From positions 29,139,427-29,203,426 of the forward strand of contig OX578283.1 of NCBI GenBank assembly GCA_951217055.1: a stretch of 64,000 nucleotides of DNA, in the 5' to 3' direction. This DNA is from Gerris lacustris (lineage: Eukaryota > Arthropoda > Insecta > Hemiptera > Gerridae). The notes under the pieces were generated by a model. The model did no database searches, was not told the DNA's origin, and was given only the letters and a program-made list of their open reading frames with translations. A program made the position numbers and the translations under genes. This document shows positions 1 to 15,000 of this stretch, one piece after another. The number at the start of each line of letters is the position of its first letter. The stretch's first letter is position 1.

Positions 1-545
1 TAGCGGCCCGATTTTGGCTGGACCGAGATTTTTGCTGTTGGAATTAGATTCATTGAATTAAATTAGGATGCATGAAATAAATCGGCTCATTTGCCGACTA
101 GGCCTTGATCTTTGCCAGTGGAACTAAAAGCATTAAACTTGATCGACCCGATTTCGGCTGGGCCCGATTTTTTTGTGGTTTTAGTCCAGTTCAATAGTAT
201 AGGTTGCATTATAGGACAGCTTCAATTCATTACGAATCCTAATGCAATGAATTGAATTTGGATTCGTAAAAATAGACTGCTCCGATTGACAGCTAGGCCC
301 GGATTTTTTGCTATAGAATTAAGGGCATTAAATTGATTAGGATGAGTACAATGAATCGGCCTGATTGCTAGTAGGCCCGATTTTGTTGATGGAAATTATG
401 CATCAAAATAAATTGGGATGCGTTCAATAATAGACCCGATTGCCGCCGGCTCGGCCTAGGTGTTTAGCACATTAAATTAAATGAGGCCGGAGTTAACTCG
501 AATTTTTGCCGATGAAATTAAATTAATTGAATTTAAATATGTACA
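1..545. repeat. Degenerate tandem array, unit about 65-90 bp
   Basis: Repeated block of the form CCCGATT-GCCGGCTAGGCCCGA-TTTTTGC, then an AT-rich part with GGAATTAAATGCATTAAATT and TAGGATGCAT. Clear unit starts fall near 6, 84, 144, 280, 357 and 435. Copies are diverged and vary in length, so this is an old or edge portion of a satellite-like array running off the left end. Confidence 0.7.
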
Positions 546-984
546 CTATAGACTGGTTTAAACGGGAAAATGATGGTTGTGGATTTCAGTAGCAAATTTT
601 TGTTTTAGACCAGGATTGTGTGTAGAACGCTACGTGGGTCCTCTTGTCTAAGCGGCATTCCCCTCTTGCTGACTCAGGTCGGACTAGTGTTCGTCGACAT
701 GTAGTGGGAAAACAGAGGCAATATAAATAAATCAGTTTATCATTTTGTGAAAAACTAATTCATATTACCTAGAAGTATTAAATTTAAATCTAAAAACTCA
801 AAAAGCGTTCAGAAAACATTTGATGTTAAATGTCCCATGTAATAAACCCAGCGCTGATAACCCGCGATTTCGCTGTAACCCAGCGAATGATTCTTTTGTT
901 TTGCAATAGGTATTTAATTTTCTTAGAGAAGAATTCGTATGTGCTCCAAATCCACGTTTGCTTTTGCAGTGTGGATCACGTTTT
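546..984. other. No gene recognised
   Basis: AT-rich sequence with only short chance reading frames. I see no conserved motif or clear repeat until the foldback element. Confidence 0.6.
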
Positions 985-1925
985 GCTTCCGAGCTTACCA
1001 AAGGAAACGGAAGATATGTGACAGTTCTGAAGAACGAACAATTTTTATGTCTCCGATTTCAAAAATTCCAAGACAGAAATCTGTTTAACATCAGGGTACA
1101 GTTTGGGTCCCGTGTCCGCCTGTCCTTCAATTTTAGCGAACCAACACATCTTAAAAGCTATTCGTCCAATTTTATTGAAATTTTGATGGTAGGTCATAAT
1201 TAGCCAGGTTATAACATTGCTGATCCCGTAAAAGTTTCAATCTTCTGCGCCTATTTATTTCTCTTCCACATTCGCACAGACATACATTTATTTACACCTA
1301 TATCTTCAAAAGTACTCATCTGATTTTTATGAAATTTTAATGGTTTGTTTAAAGTAGCCCGCAGATAACCCAAGAATAATTTCAACCGTCTGCGCTCTTA
1401 AAATATTGCTATATTGATACTTTATTCATGTTAAATTTACTCAATTTTCCCTCCTTTTTTAAATTAGTCAAAATTGGTTTGATTTTTACATGATTTAAAG
1501 TATCAATTTACCAAAATTTAAACAGAGCAGACTTTAATCTGTGAGCTTCTATCAGATAAGTTTTATAAAATCAGATGAATATTTTTGAAGATAAGGTGTA
1601 AATAAATGTATGTGTGTGCACATGTGGAAGAGAAATGGTGGGAGATGAAGAAATGTGGTGGAGGGAAATGGGACCAGAAGAGTGGACCTTATTTAGGACC
1701 AACAATGGACTTTTTATATGCTAATTAACTGCCATCCGAATTTCATTAAAATCGAAGGAGTAGTTTTTAAGAATTGTTCGCAATGATTGAGCGAGAGACT
1801 GACTAACAGCCAGAAACGGGATCAAAAATGTCTGATAGCTGGAACAGATTTCTGTCTTGGAATTATTGGAATCGGAGACATAATCGTTCTTTAGAACGAT
1901 CACATCACATAGTGAGGTGTTACCT
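985..1925. repeat. Foldback element with inverted arms of about 350 bp
   Basis: The left arm (about 985-1345) reappears reverse-complemented at about 1555-1925. Shared landmarks include TTCCAAGACAGAAATCTG (left about 1066, right about 1850) and ACATTTATTTACACC near the centre. Arms are diverged by substitutions and small indels. A solo arm occurs at about 29449-29815 and a poorer one at about 29935-30080. No transposase is visible. Confidence 0.75.
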
Positions 1926-2849
1926 CATAGGATTTTAATTTAATTAAATATGAGGTTAGAAATTGAAATTAGAGTGTTGAAAAGGGGGAGAAATTACAAT
2001 TATGATAAATTATGGGGTATGCTAAACCCGCATATAAGTTAAATTAGGTTGGGCCCCCCCCGAAAAAATTTTCTGTGTACGCTACTGCCTCGAGTTATGT
2101 GTTAAGTCCCAAAACGCTTTTCTCTCACTCACTTACTCTTACTTGGATATAAGAAGTGTTAGCATACTAACTCTTTTCTACTAACTGAGATGATCTTCTC
2201 ACTCTATTACACTTACCGAGATGTTTGAAGTGTTAGAATGAGTGAGATGGTTAGCAGTTTGCCTCGTTCCAACGTTGCCTCGAGATAATGGGGTTCTGTT
2301 CGGGTGATAAATGATGCTCTGTAAAGTGCTAATAACATTAATTTTATCGAATTAATCCCTCTTTTCTTAAAGGGAGGAAGAGATTTTTTGCTCTGAGGAA
2401 GGGATTTTTTCGTCCCTTCTCATCCCATCCTTTGACTCGAAGGATACCTTTAACAAATTCAGATTGAAGTGGTTCCTCTAACTGGAACTTTCTGTAGTGT
2501 TTAACCATTTTTCAAATGGTCGTGATTATTGATAAGAGGAAAAAAAGAAAGAAAAACAACATTGCTTCAAGCTCTTCATTATATTGGGAAATTATTGTCC
2601 TTTTTACATCCGACAATAAATTGAATTTAACTTATTCGGCTGAAATAGGGTGTAAGAATTGCTATATATTGTGCATGCCCAAAGTTCATTGGACTCTCCA
2701 TTTCAAATTTGACTGGACGCCCCGATAAACTTTTAAGTTAACTTGAACTTGACTAAATATTTTTGGTTATGATCGTTCTCTGTTTGTCATGCTCTGTTGT
2801 CACACTGATTTTTAGGATTATTATGTTAAGCTCTGGTAGTTATTAAACG
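1926..2849. other. No gene recognised
   Basis: Contains a C-run near 2050 and simple AT-rich sequence. No conserved reading frame or repeat that I can support. Confidence 0.6.
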
Positions 2850-3535
2850 TGTCAGTCAAAATTTTATTTCGTTTGTAATCTTTCACAAATATGAGTTCCG
2901 ACGAAGTCGAATTAAGTACGATATGAATAAAATCGGTTCGAGACAACTCAGACAAACTGTCTTCTCTTATACGAGATCATAATTACTTAGCCCAGTGTTT
3001 TATATTTATTTGTTTTCTCAGGAACATTTAATTATTATTTAATATTTTATCAAAATGTGTCATAAAAAAACTTCTCCTCGGCGGGGAATCGAACCCGGCC
3101 TCTCTCTAAAAAGTTATTTTTTTCAGTAACTAGATTTTTCCCAGGAAAACGGCTTATATCGTTAGGTCCTTATTTAAATGGACTACATTCTAAATATTTT
3201 AGTCAAACTCGTCGGAACAGTTTTCGAATAAATAATTTTTTCACGTTTTCTCAGAGTGTTTGGGGGTAGCGCCCCCAAATTTAGAGCTAAAATTAATTTA
3301 TCGATTTCGCCTTGGGGTATGATTTTTTTGAACATGTGTGCCAAATTTCGTCAAAATCGGCCCAGTAGTTTAGGCTCCAGGCGTCTGCACAGACAGTCGA
3401 CAGACGACAGACCGACATATTTTAAAAACCACTTTTTTAGACTCAGGGGATCTCAAAACGAGTAAATCCATCAAAATCTCAAAATCGAATTTTCGCGCCA
3501 TAACAATACTTTCTCTTTATATAATATGAGAAAGT
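2850..3535 (+). repeat. Interspersed repeat, copy A
   Basis: Closely related to 21858-22440 over its whole length. Landmarks are a GGGAATCGAACCC box near 3085, a GGGGGTAGCGCCCCCAAATT module near 3263, and CAAAATCGGCCCAGTAGTTT near 3351. The right end reads ATATGAGAAAGTAA, mirrored by ACTTTCTCATATAATAG at the left of the other copy, which suggests short terminal inverted repeats. The module at 3255-3345 also occurs inverted at 58745-58830. Confidence 0.8.
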
Positions 3536-4477
3536 AAGAAATAGATTATCTCAAATAAATTGAGTTAGAAATACCAATTTTACAGAAATTACGTATTGTA
3601 TAATAGTTTCTCTTTTATGTTCTTTGATCGCACGGAAATTCAAAGTACAAAGATGTTTGTTAATTATAAAAAAAGACACACTTGTTTCAATTCGGTTTTT
3701 CGTTGAAGAGCACAATCAACAAAATTGTTCGCAGGAAGAAAAAGATCTCTTTAATGAATTTAATCACTTATTAAATTAAAACTTGATAAAATAATTTCCC
3801 TTTTATTATCAGTCATTAAAGAGCCCCACCATTCCACCTAAATGTTTGACAATGGACCAACAATAAAAGTTCTAAACATCAATTTAGAACTTTGCTTAGG
3901 CATCAGCCTAAGCATAACAGTAAAAGTACCTCTTTGTTTAACTTTGTATTCCAATCTCCTTTTTGTTTGAACTTATAAACTTTATATAACCATTGTTAAA
4001 TTAAAAGTTAAAACTATACTTTTTATTTCCGCCACACTGTCATAAATATTTTTTTTAAAAAATATGTATTATACTTGCAACATAAAATCTTTTTTAAAAA
4101 AAGGGTCGAAATCTCCCTTTATTTTAAACCCTGATCACTTTTAATCTTAGTTCATCATGAAGTTAGGATTGGATATAAAAGGCTGATTTTTGTATTTGTA
4201 TTAAAAAGGATTTATTTTGACGGCTTTCATCGTCATTCAGCTTAAAGCATCTAAAAAACTACAAAAAAAGCTTCAATCTATCGCGTTTTCACTCTATTAA
4301 AACAGAAGTAATGATGTTGTTTATAGCCTATAGATAGTGCAGATCCAATATATCTGCAATAAAGTAGATTCTTATTAAAGAAAGAAAGAAAAATACGGTT
4401 TTTTAATTTTTAACTAACCTTCAGAAACTTTATAAATCAATTTAGAACAGTAATACATTTAAATATATATATATATA
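3536..4477. other. No gene recognised
   Basis: AT-rich intergenic sequence without recognisable repeat structure or coding signal. Confidence 0.6.
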
Positions 4478-4725
4478 AAAGTAGCTCTTTGCATGCGAGT
4501 GTGGAGTTTGCACGAGAGCGACCGCGAGGGTAGTAAAACCACATGAGCAAAGAAAAATTCAGTTTTCGCATGAGTTGCGTACCGTACTTTATCTACGATT
4601 GTTGGATTTTAATAATAAATACAGAAAACAGTTACTTTAATTAAACAAACAGCAAATTAGTTTTGTTAAATGTAAAAAAAAACACGCTAATCGTGCGATA
4701 AGATGAAGAATAATTATGAAACGCG
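4478..4725 (+). repeat. Interspersed repeat, paired with an inverted copy at 33290-33692
   Basis: Shares GCATGCGAGTGTGGAGTTTG, GTTGGATTTTAATAATAAAT and TTTTGTTAAATGTAAA with the reverse complement of 33290-33692. The other copy has about 140 bp more in the middle. Family not identified. Confidence 0.7.
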
Positions 4726-5678
4726 CATGTACAGTACAATGAATACAACTTCGAAAAGAATCACTTTCTACGCATCTAAACAGAGATATATATTTTATAT
4801 CAATCGTAGATAATTATATTTATTATATACATATATTATGCAGTTCAAAATAGATATAAAGAAAATATAAACAAATATTAAATAATATAGTTTGTTGTTC
4901 GAAAGGTTTAAGATAAATAAATATGTTCGTTTCCGCATAAACACTCCTTGGAGCCTGGATGTAAACAATACCCCCACCATTTCTACTTCGCCTTTCTTTC
5001 TGTTCAGTTTAGTATAGTGTCAACATTCGAACCGTGCGTATTATCCCAAATCTTTTTTTTAACCCGCGCCGCGTGACCGTCAGTTACCTCCTCTGTGTAC
5101 ATTGGGCCGTATCCTCTAATCAGTTTCTTGAACTACCGACATTTATTAAGGTACAATTTTATTTTTATGTTTAACAATTTATTTAATTGTGTTTATTATC
5201 ATATTATTATTATAGGATTTTTATTTTTCAAAAATAGGTTCTTAATTATATTAAGTGAATGTTTTAGTTTGAGTTAATGTTTTAGTTTATTTAAGATAAT
5301 GTTATAGTTAAGTTGTGAGTTTTAGATGTTATATTAATGCAGTCTTTCGATAAGGCAAATTCTTTCTACTGCATAGTTTTCTATTTTTATTTTATGTGGC
5401 TTAAGTTATAATACAACTTACTTATATACACAATACACAATTATTTCACCTCAACCTTAACTACTTAGGTTTTAAGTAATTTAAAGTATCAACTAATAAA
5501 TAATAATGATCTACGTTCTACCATTGTTACTAGTTACTATTATTTTATTATTATTATATATCTCAAGCCCAGCAGTGCCATTTTCTATTATAAAACTAAT
5601 AAAATATAATGAAATTTAATTCTTGACGAGACCTACTTTTAAACCAATATCTTAGCACTATGGCGCGGGGTGAATACT
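4726..5678. other. No gene recognised
   Basis: AT-rich with scattered short frames; one slightly GC-richer spot near 5065-5095. No supported feature. Confidence 0.6.
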
Positions 5679-5680
5679 AG

Positions 5681-5776
<96 letters not shown>
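5679..5776. repeat. (TA)n microsatellite
   Basis: About 98 bp of nearly pure TA dinucleotide. Its Ile-Tyr reading frames are artefacts. Confidence 0.97.
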
Positions 5777-5779
<3 letters not shown>

Positions 5780-6180
5780 CTTACCCTATCTCCTTTAGTT
5801 ACTACCTCTCAAAGCCTGCTTTATTTACATCTTGCCCCGCTCTTTTGAATTATATTGTTAATTTTTCGTAATTGATATCGACGTTTATATAAGAATTATT
5901 ATGTTTTTTCTTATTTCTTACATATCAATGTAACTTCCAAATTCATGTAAGTTTTCATCGAGAGTTTTTTTAAGGTTTCATCTTGTTTTTATCAGTTTTT
6001 TTTCGGTTTCTTGTAACTTATTTACGTTTCATATCTGTTCTTTTTATTGATTATTTATTATATTATTTACTTATGTTATGCTCTGATGATGGTGTCATGT
6101 TTTAATCACCGAAACGTCAGCTTAATGAAAATTTGAAGTTTTTTTTATTGATTATAGTGACTTGTGATTGATTATATTTT
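5777..6180 (+). mobile_element. Penelope-like element 3' end remnant
   Basis: T-rich region like the 3' UTR of the element at 24045-25830, ending with a CTGATGA...GAAAC motif at 6083-6115 and then directly followed by a second TA microsatellite. No reverse transcriptase is left here. The similarity is mainly the terminal motif and composition. Confidence 0.5.
6083..6120 (+). ncRNA. Hammerhead-like motif of a Penelope-like end
   Basis: CTGATGA at 6083-6089, stem II GGTG (6091-6094) with CACC (6107-6110), then GAAAC at 6111. This is the conserved hammerhead core order known from Penelope-like termini. The cleavage strand and stems I/III were not resolved, so activity is not claimed. Confidence 0.5.
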
Positions 6181-6193
6181 GTGTTGGAGTGAT

Positions 6194-8280
<2,087 letters not shown>

Positions 8281-8854
8281 CAGGGTGGCGCAGCGCGGAT
8301 GACCACATTGTGCTTAATACTAGAGCTAGGGGATTAAAATAAAGCACATTTTCTAGAAAAAAATGTGGAAGTTTATTGTACATAAGTCAAATTTTCAAGT
8401 GTGCAAGATGATGTCCGATATTGACGTCCTTATCAATTTACACATTCTTAGAGGCGCTTGGCGACGTTGCTTATCACATTCTCTAACATCTCGTCAGGGA
8501 ATCCGATTTTTTCATCCCCTTTTCAAAGGATAACGAAATGGATACTGACCACATATGGTTCCAACAATATGGAGCCACTGCACACACGAGTGTCCATGGA
8601 TTGTGTGCGTCAAATTTTTCTTGGTCGTGTGATTTCCCAGAATTGTGTCGACCTATTGCCGCCACGCTCGCCCAACCTCAGCCCATGTAATTTTATCTTA
8701 TGGGGATATTTAAAGTCCACACTTGAAAAATTTGACTTTTGTCCAATAAACTTACACATTGTTGCTAGAGAATTTGTTTTATTTCAATCTCCTAGCTCTT
8801 GTATTAAGCACATGGCAACCATTTAAAATGTGGTCATCTGCGCTGCCCCACCCT
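8281..8854 (+). mobile_element. Decayed Tc1/mariner-superfamily transposon with intact-looking TIRs
   Basis: Terminal inverted repeats: CAGGGTGGCGCAGCGCGGAT at the left and the complement of AATGTGGTCATCTGCGCTGC at the right, matching over about 27 bp. Flanks are TA-rich, as expected for TA insertion. Inside is a transposase C-terminal part: WFQQYGATAHT near 8559 and, in another frame, PPRSPNLSPCNFILWGYLKS. The family motif has a catalytic Asp (QQDGATAHT) where this copy has Tyr, and a frameshift separates the two motifs. At 574 bp it is internally deleted and cannot encode a working enzyme. Confidence 0.85.
8559..8826 (+). pseudogene. Transposase fragment (DDE, Tc1/mariner type), frameshifted
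   Basis: Contains the HT-R-SMD-VRQIF-GRVIS block and the following PPRSP-L-P motif with its WGYLKS ending. The N-terminal DNA-binding part and first catalytic Asp region are missing. Confidence 0.8.
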
Positions 8855-9987
8855 ATATATATACATTTTAAACCAAAGAATGGACTAAATAACTTAGCTG
8901 CAATCAGCTATTTATTAAAACAATTAGTTACCATGATGTATCTCATTAAAAAAAAAATTATGCTGTGTAAATAATAAGATCACTACTGAAATGAAAATTA
9001 ATGTGTTTTTGCCTTGAATTATCATTGTAAAAATGATTTAATTAAGATATATTGCAATAAAAGCAGATGGATTTATTGGTTTGGAGTTATTAAGTGGGCT
9101 TAATAGAATTTAGTTACCTACCCCGAATTGATAACAAATTTACTTACTTTCTTCCGATTGTATTGTTAGTGAATGGACTTACGAAACATATTATAATGAA
9201 ATCAAAATTGTTTAAAACCAATATTAACTTTTATTGAAATGTTACTGTATAGTAAGAATTGTAAAGGCTTCTGAAATTGATATTATGATGAGATTGGAGG
9301 TCTTCTGGTGTATACTTCTCAACAGGTGTAAACCCTTTCTCTTTAACATTGTTAGTTTCTTGAAGCAACATTTACTCTCCTAAAGGCAGGACTAACATCG
9401 GGACCCCACAAAAGCCCTAGAATTTCATCATAGAGTTGGAGCGTATTTTGCTCTTTTCTATTTGAAGAAAAAAATATGGCCTTAGAGGAGCTTAATGTAA
9501 ATTAAAATATATTATTTAATTAATTGGGTGGGCTCACTCAGGTTAGTCTATTAAAATGTTTAAGCGGTGGCAGAATATGGTGACTTTCCCATTTTGACTG
9601 CCAAATAAATTTATACTTTACACTACTTTGAATTTATATTTATAATTTCATATGCATCACTGTTTACTGGTGACATTTATATTTCTCTTGATGTTCACTG
9701 GTAATATCAAATAATTTAATAAATTATTTTAATGAAATTAAAATAATTTAATTAAATGAATAATTGAAATTAAATAAATATTAACACAACTAGTTGGTCG
9801 TTAAACTCTTGCTAATTAACACTGATTAACACTAATTAACAATTTATTTATTTTTTTTTTTTCATACACGTAAATGACTTGTAAATATGCATATAAATAA
9901 AAATTAAAAAAAAAATTGTAAATTAAATATTTATACATTGAATAACATTAAATTAAAAAAAAGAAATTATATAAATAAATGTAAATA

Positions 9988-9990
<3 letters not shown>
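8855..9990. other. No gene recognised
   Basis: AT-rich; short imperfect tandem ATTAACACT repeats near 9810-9845. No coding signal. Confidence 0.6.

Positions 9991-10068
<78 letters not shown>
9991..10068. repeat. (TA)n microsatellite
   Basis: About 78 bp of TA dinucleotide. Confidence 0.97.
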
Positions 10069-10077
<9 letters not shown>

Positions 10078-10529
10078 TTGGATATAAGATTATATTTGTC
10101 ACATTTTATAAATATAATGTTTTAAGAATGTACCAATTTCTCTATTCCAAAATGACTGTTTCAAAATATTAAATATATATAATATATTATGTGTGTATTA
10201 TTATTTTTTATGTATATTTATTAAGGGTACTAGGAGGAATGTCATGAATAGCAATTAAGTGGTGTTTATATCGCCTGGCTGATGGTAAAAGTCACTGAGT
10301 GCTTTTTTCCCCAAAAATGAGATAGTAGTCTTCAGATGTTTTTTTATGTTAAAATTAACCAAGTGATTGGGTGGACCCTTGCATAGTTACACAAATACAA
10401 AACTCGTTATATTTCTTTAATATATTTGTGGCACATAAAACTTACTATGTTTAAAGCTATTGTTTAAAGCTATGAGTAAAATATGATATTTGTTAGTAAG
10501 TGACTTTTACCTTCAAACAGAAGTCATAT

Positions 10530-10656
10530 TAGGTTGTTCCAATCTAGTTTCAAACTGTACGACGCATGTGCATTAGCAAAAAACGTTCAAATGTGGTCCA
10601 ATGCGAATGCGTCGGACAGTTCCAAACCAGTTTGAAGTGTGGTTGGAACAAACCTA
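10530..10656. mobile_element. MITE of about 127 bp
   Basis: Left TAGGTTGTTCCAATCTAGTT pairs with right TGGTTGGAACAAACCTA; further inside, GACGCATGTGCATT pairs with AATGCGAATGCGTC. A related but rearranged sequence begins near 35281. No coding capacity; superfamily not settled. Confidence 0.7.
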
Positions 10657-11981
10657 TTGTATACTTTGAAAGAGGATTTCTGATTATTTTCTTAGCTGTC
10701 AAAATTGTGAGTGGTAATCTATTATACAGTTAATGTAATGGTAAGGTATGTATTAAGTCTACTCCTAAGATCAGATAGATTTTACAGGAATCGATCTCTG
10801 ATATTTTTGTCTTAGCTGTTGAAATACTTGAGTTATAAGTATATATTATTTGTTAAACATTTGTATTGAGCGTTTTATATTTCATTTTTTTAATACAGCC
10901 TTATTTTTCAGGTATTTTTAAAAATTCCTGTGGTTCTATCTTAGTGAGATAAACTTCTTATACAAGTTATAAGTGGTTAAAATATCAATGACATTAAGCT
11001 AATTTTAGTTACTAAGTATTGGAGGCACTTGAGAGACTGTTCCTTCACTACAGATATTAGAAAGAAGACTCATATTTTAACAGGAAGGTGACATCATCAG
11101 TGCTGGGAGATAAAGAATTACTTTAATTAAAGCTGGGTTCACATCCAATAAAAATAAATATTTATTTGAGTTGAATTTGCAAAATTACCACACATAGTCA
11201 ATATATATTTGTGTTGTATGTGCTATTTGTCCCTGCTCTCCCTGTGAGTGGGAATTATATCTTGAAATTAAATTTAAATATTTTAAAAGTAATGTATTTT
11301 AACTCAATACACAAAATACACTATGTACAAGTCCATACTCAAATCCTCAGTGCCACAAATTCCTTTGATATTCAAGAGAAAATTGACACTGAATGGTTCG
11401 TGTGCGTGCTGTACGGCGAAAATATTTTGTGTGACCTTTAATGTCAGAATGTCTACAATGCCATACATGCACTTAACACGTGCAGCCTGAAAAAACGCAA
11501 ATTTTTATTGGTATGGATCCAACTAACTAAGAGTAAGGAGATGTAGGTGCACACTAAAATAAACTTCAGAGATAAGAGGGGTACTGATAAAGATCATCTG
11601 TTTGTGAAAGCCAATTTTTGTCTCTATAAAGTTATTGTAGGTCAATAGTTTTTACTTCTTAACTTTTGTTTAAAAATTCTTCAAGTAATGATGTTTCACT
11701 TTTTTCAGTTTAAATGTAAAGTTAGAAAAATGATGGAGTTTCTTACAAGAATCCAATTTCCTTTACTAAAAATAATGTACCACTTTACTATAGTATATTT
11801 AATGGAAATAGTTTAATATAAAAATTCATATGTAGCTGTATATACTCTAAAGATAGATGCTTTTTGAATTCGAAACAAATTGCACTATAGAAAACTTCAA
11901 ACGGAAAATATGGCACAAAGATGGTTTGCACAACCTTATAAAATGTACTTCCATTGCCCTCCTATTCTATTCATATTTCAT

Positions 11982-12026
<45 letters not shown>

Positions 12027-15000
12027 CAGTTCAAATGATAGTTGAGCCCTTACAATTTAAATAAAATATGTTTAATAAATAATTGCATAATTTAATCATT
12101 ATTTAAATAACATTGTGCATTATAATTTCTTTCTGGGTCTCTATCACTAGTAGAATAAATATCTTAACTTATAAGGAATAATAAATCATTTTTGTTGTTG
12201 TGGACATATTGATCATAACTATTATTAACTCATTGAACGAGTTACTAATAGTACGCATCATGAACAGCATACATTTTTACTTTATATACATTTTTTGAAT
12301 ATATAATTACAGCTCTAAAAATTAATCTAACTTTGACTACACTAGTTCACTTTTATTCTCATATTAAGTTAATAATGTAGTGAAATACAAGAAACAATAA
12401 AGGAGAGTTCTTGAAAACTTTAAATTAAAGACATGAAAGGTTTAAGGAGATGTGTGGTAGGTGGTAGTTACATGATATTGGAATAAGAAGAACATCTCAG
12501 TGACAATTAAATTAATTTAAATTACCTTCCATTTCATGAAGGTTCATCTTTAAGTCAGTAAGGAGAGATGAAGTGTGAAAGAGAAAGAGTTAGCTTAGAA
12601 TTAAGGTTTAAATATTTAACTTTAAATTTCTCCAAATTTTTAAACTGACTTTTGCTCTTTCAAATTTCATCTATTTTCGCCACTGTCAAAGATGGGACTT
12701 ATTCTTGTGTGAAAACTGGATTTGTAAATTAATATGGCTTTTGGCAGGCATCTTTTATTATTTCTCTATAAAAGGTTGGTTTGTACTATTTTTATTTTAT
12801 TTGTTCTCTCTCCCATCCACAACTTCTCCCTTATTTAACTTTTTATCACTGAAGATATGATCTTGGCTGTAAAATACTCATAATAGCATGTCACATAATA
12901 GCTGGTAAGAGAGAGTGCACCAGTCAGAAGTATTTCAAAGTAAGTATATATAAATCTGCGCCTGCATATAATTCCAATATGGGTCTTATACAGATGCTAT
13001 ATAGAATCAACAAAGATGTGATGTCTCTAGATTACATATAATAGTATTTTCTCATGATCTACCAATTTCCTGCAAGATATTGTTAAATAAAAAAGTTTTA
13101 TCCAATTCTGTTCTCTTCTTCTTGACAATCCAGTTAGAGTTGGAAACAAATTAAAAATAAATAAAACGAACCTTGTTGGTAAAACTCTGAAGTCAATTTA
13201 ATAATAAATAGAGTTGAAAAATCTCTAAAGTTAGCTAGAGATTTATTGCTTCTATAAAATGACAGGGAGAACTAACTTCCTATAATTGGAGTCTTAATCC
13301 CGATCCTTTTTCATGATGAAGTCAAATGTAGTTTAATGCTCTATTTTATCTGATATTCCTGTTTCAACATTTGTAGTGAGATAAATTGTTTTCTTTGCAA
13401 TATCAGAACATATTGTTGATTAATTGCACTACTTGATGCACTTAAAGATATTTTCTTTTTGTTCAAATTATATATATATTTTTTATGTGTGTATATTTTC
13501 AAATTATTATTTTTCATTTTTAGATGATAAATATGATGTCGTAATGTTCTTCTGTAGATTTTAATTTATTATTATCTTTTATATATTTCTTCATTTTTAG
13601 AAGAAAATATAAGTGTTGTTTATTTGAGATATTGTTGTTTCCATAGAAATATAATTTGTTTATATATTTTTTAACATATATATTGTGTGGATTTATAATA
13701 TATATATTTTCTTCATAGACAATTGAATATAACATTTTATTAGCCATTTCATTTTAAAAATTGAAAAAAACTCATAGATATATTGCAGTATTAAATTTTA
13801 AAAGATTTTAGGTAGAAATGTAGACACTTAAGTAGAAATCAATGTTTGGAAAATACTCATCATACATTAAATTTTCTTAGTTAACTGAATGATCCTCTAG
13901 GATATTATAGGGACCTTCTTCTTACACAGGTACTCCTCCAGGTTCAGTTTTCAACTCTAAAATAGGAACAATACAATGTAAAATTCATTCAAACCCCTCT
14001 TTATTACACATGTGATAAGTAAAATAAATTAATTTTATCACTAATTTCAGTTTCTTTTATGATTAAAACATGTTTATGTTTTAAGAAAGTTTCTTTATCT
14101 CTGCTAATAACTAAAACTACGAATTCAGGACATAGAAATTCCACTTCAAATGGCTGAGTGGAAGAAGCTTTAACGATGTAAAAACTTCATTATAGCCGCA
14201 AATTGGGGGAAACATATTTATAACTGATAAGCAAATGTAGATTTAACATTGAAATTTTTAAAATATAATTTTTTTTTTCTTTTGTATCTATTTGATCATA
14301 TTTATATAGAATTGAAATATGTACAATTTAGTAAAATGTTTTCTTTAATCTTATTTGTACACTCTGATCTGTAAAAACATTGATGTCATTCACTGATTAG
14401 CAAATAAAAATATATTGAGACCAATTTCTTTCTAGGATCTGTAATAGAAAACCTTAATCGTTACACTTTTGTTATGCCACGGAAAGCTTAGAAACCAGGT
14501 ATTCTTGTGGTCAATTTAAGTTTTAATTGAATTCACACGTTCAAATGCACAATAAATATTAATACTGTAATACTGTTAAACTTTATATAATAAGCATCAT
14601 ATTAAAAAAAAATGTACTTGTTCATGACAAATTCCTCACAGCTTACCTTGTAAACAAAATATTAATTGTGTTATTCTCTTGAATTTAAAACTATATTATC
14701 TTTATTAAATGTTATTACACACTAATAAAAAAATTTAAGAAACCAAAGTATATAGTTAGTCTGTTTGTTTGATTTATATAACTTTTAATAATAAATATTG
14801 TTTTTTCATAGTGCACTGTTTTTAAAAATTAAATTTTATAAAAAATAAAATATATTCTAAAAAAAAGAAGATTTATATATTAGAAAGGAAGAATAATAAA
14901 AAAAGATATTTGTACTTAAATAGATTTCAGTTTGTTCTTTTTTTTTTGAATTTTTAATTTTTTTGAGCCTAAACTAAAAGTGTTAAACAACACATGTAAA

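Noticed and set aside
3256..3465. 69-aa plus-strand frame
   Set aside because: It lies fully within an interspersed repeat whose second copy breaks the frame.
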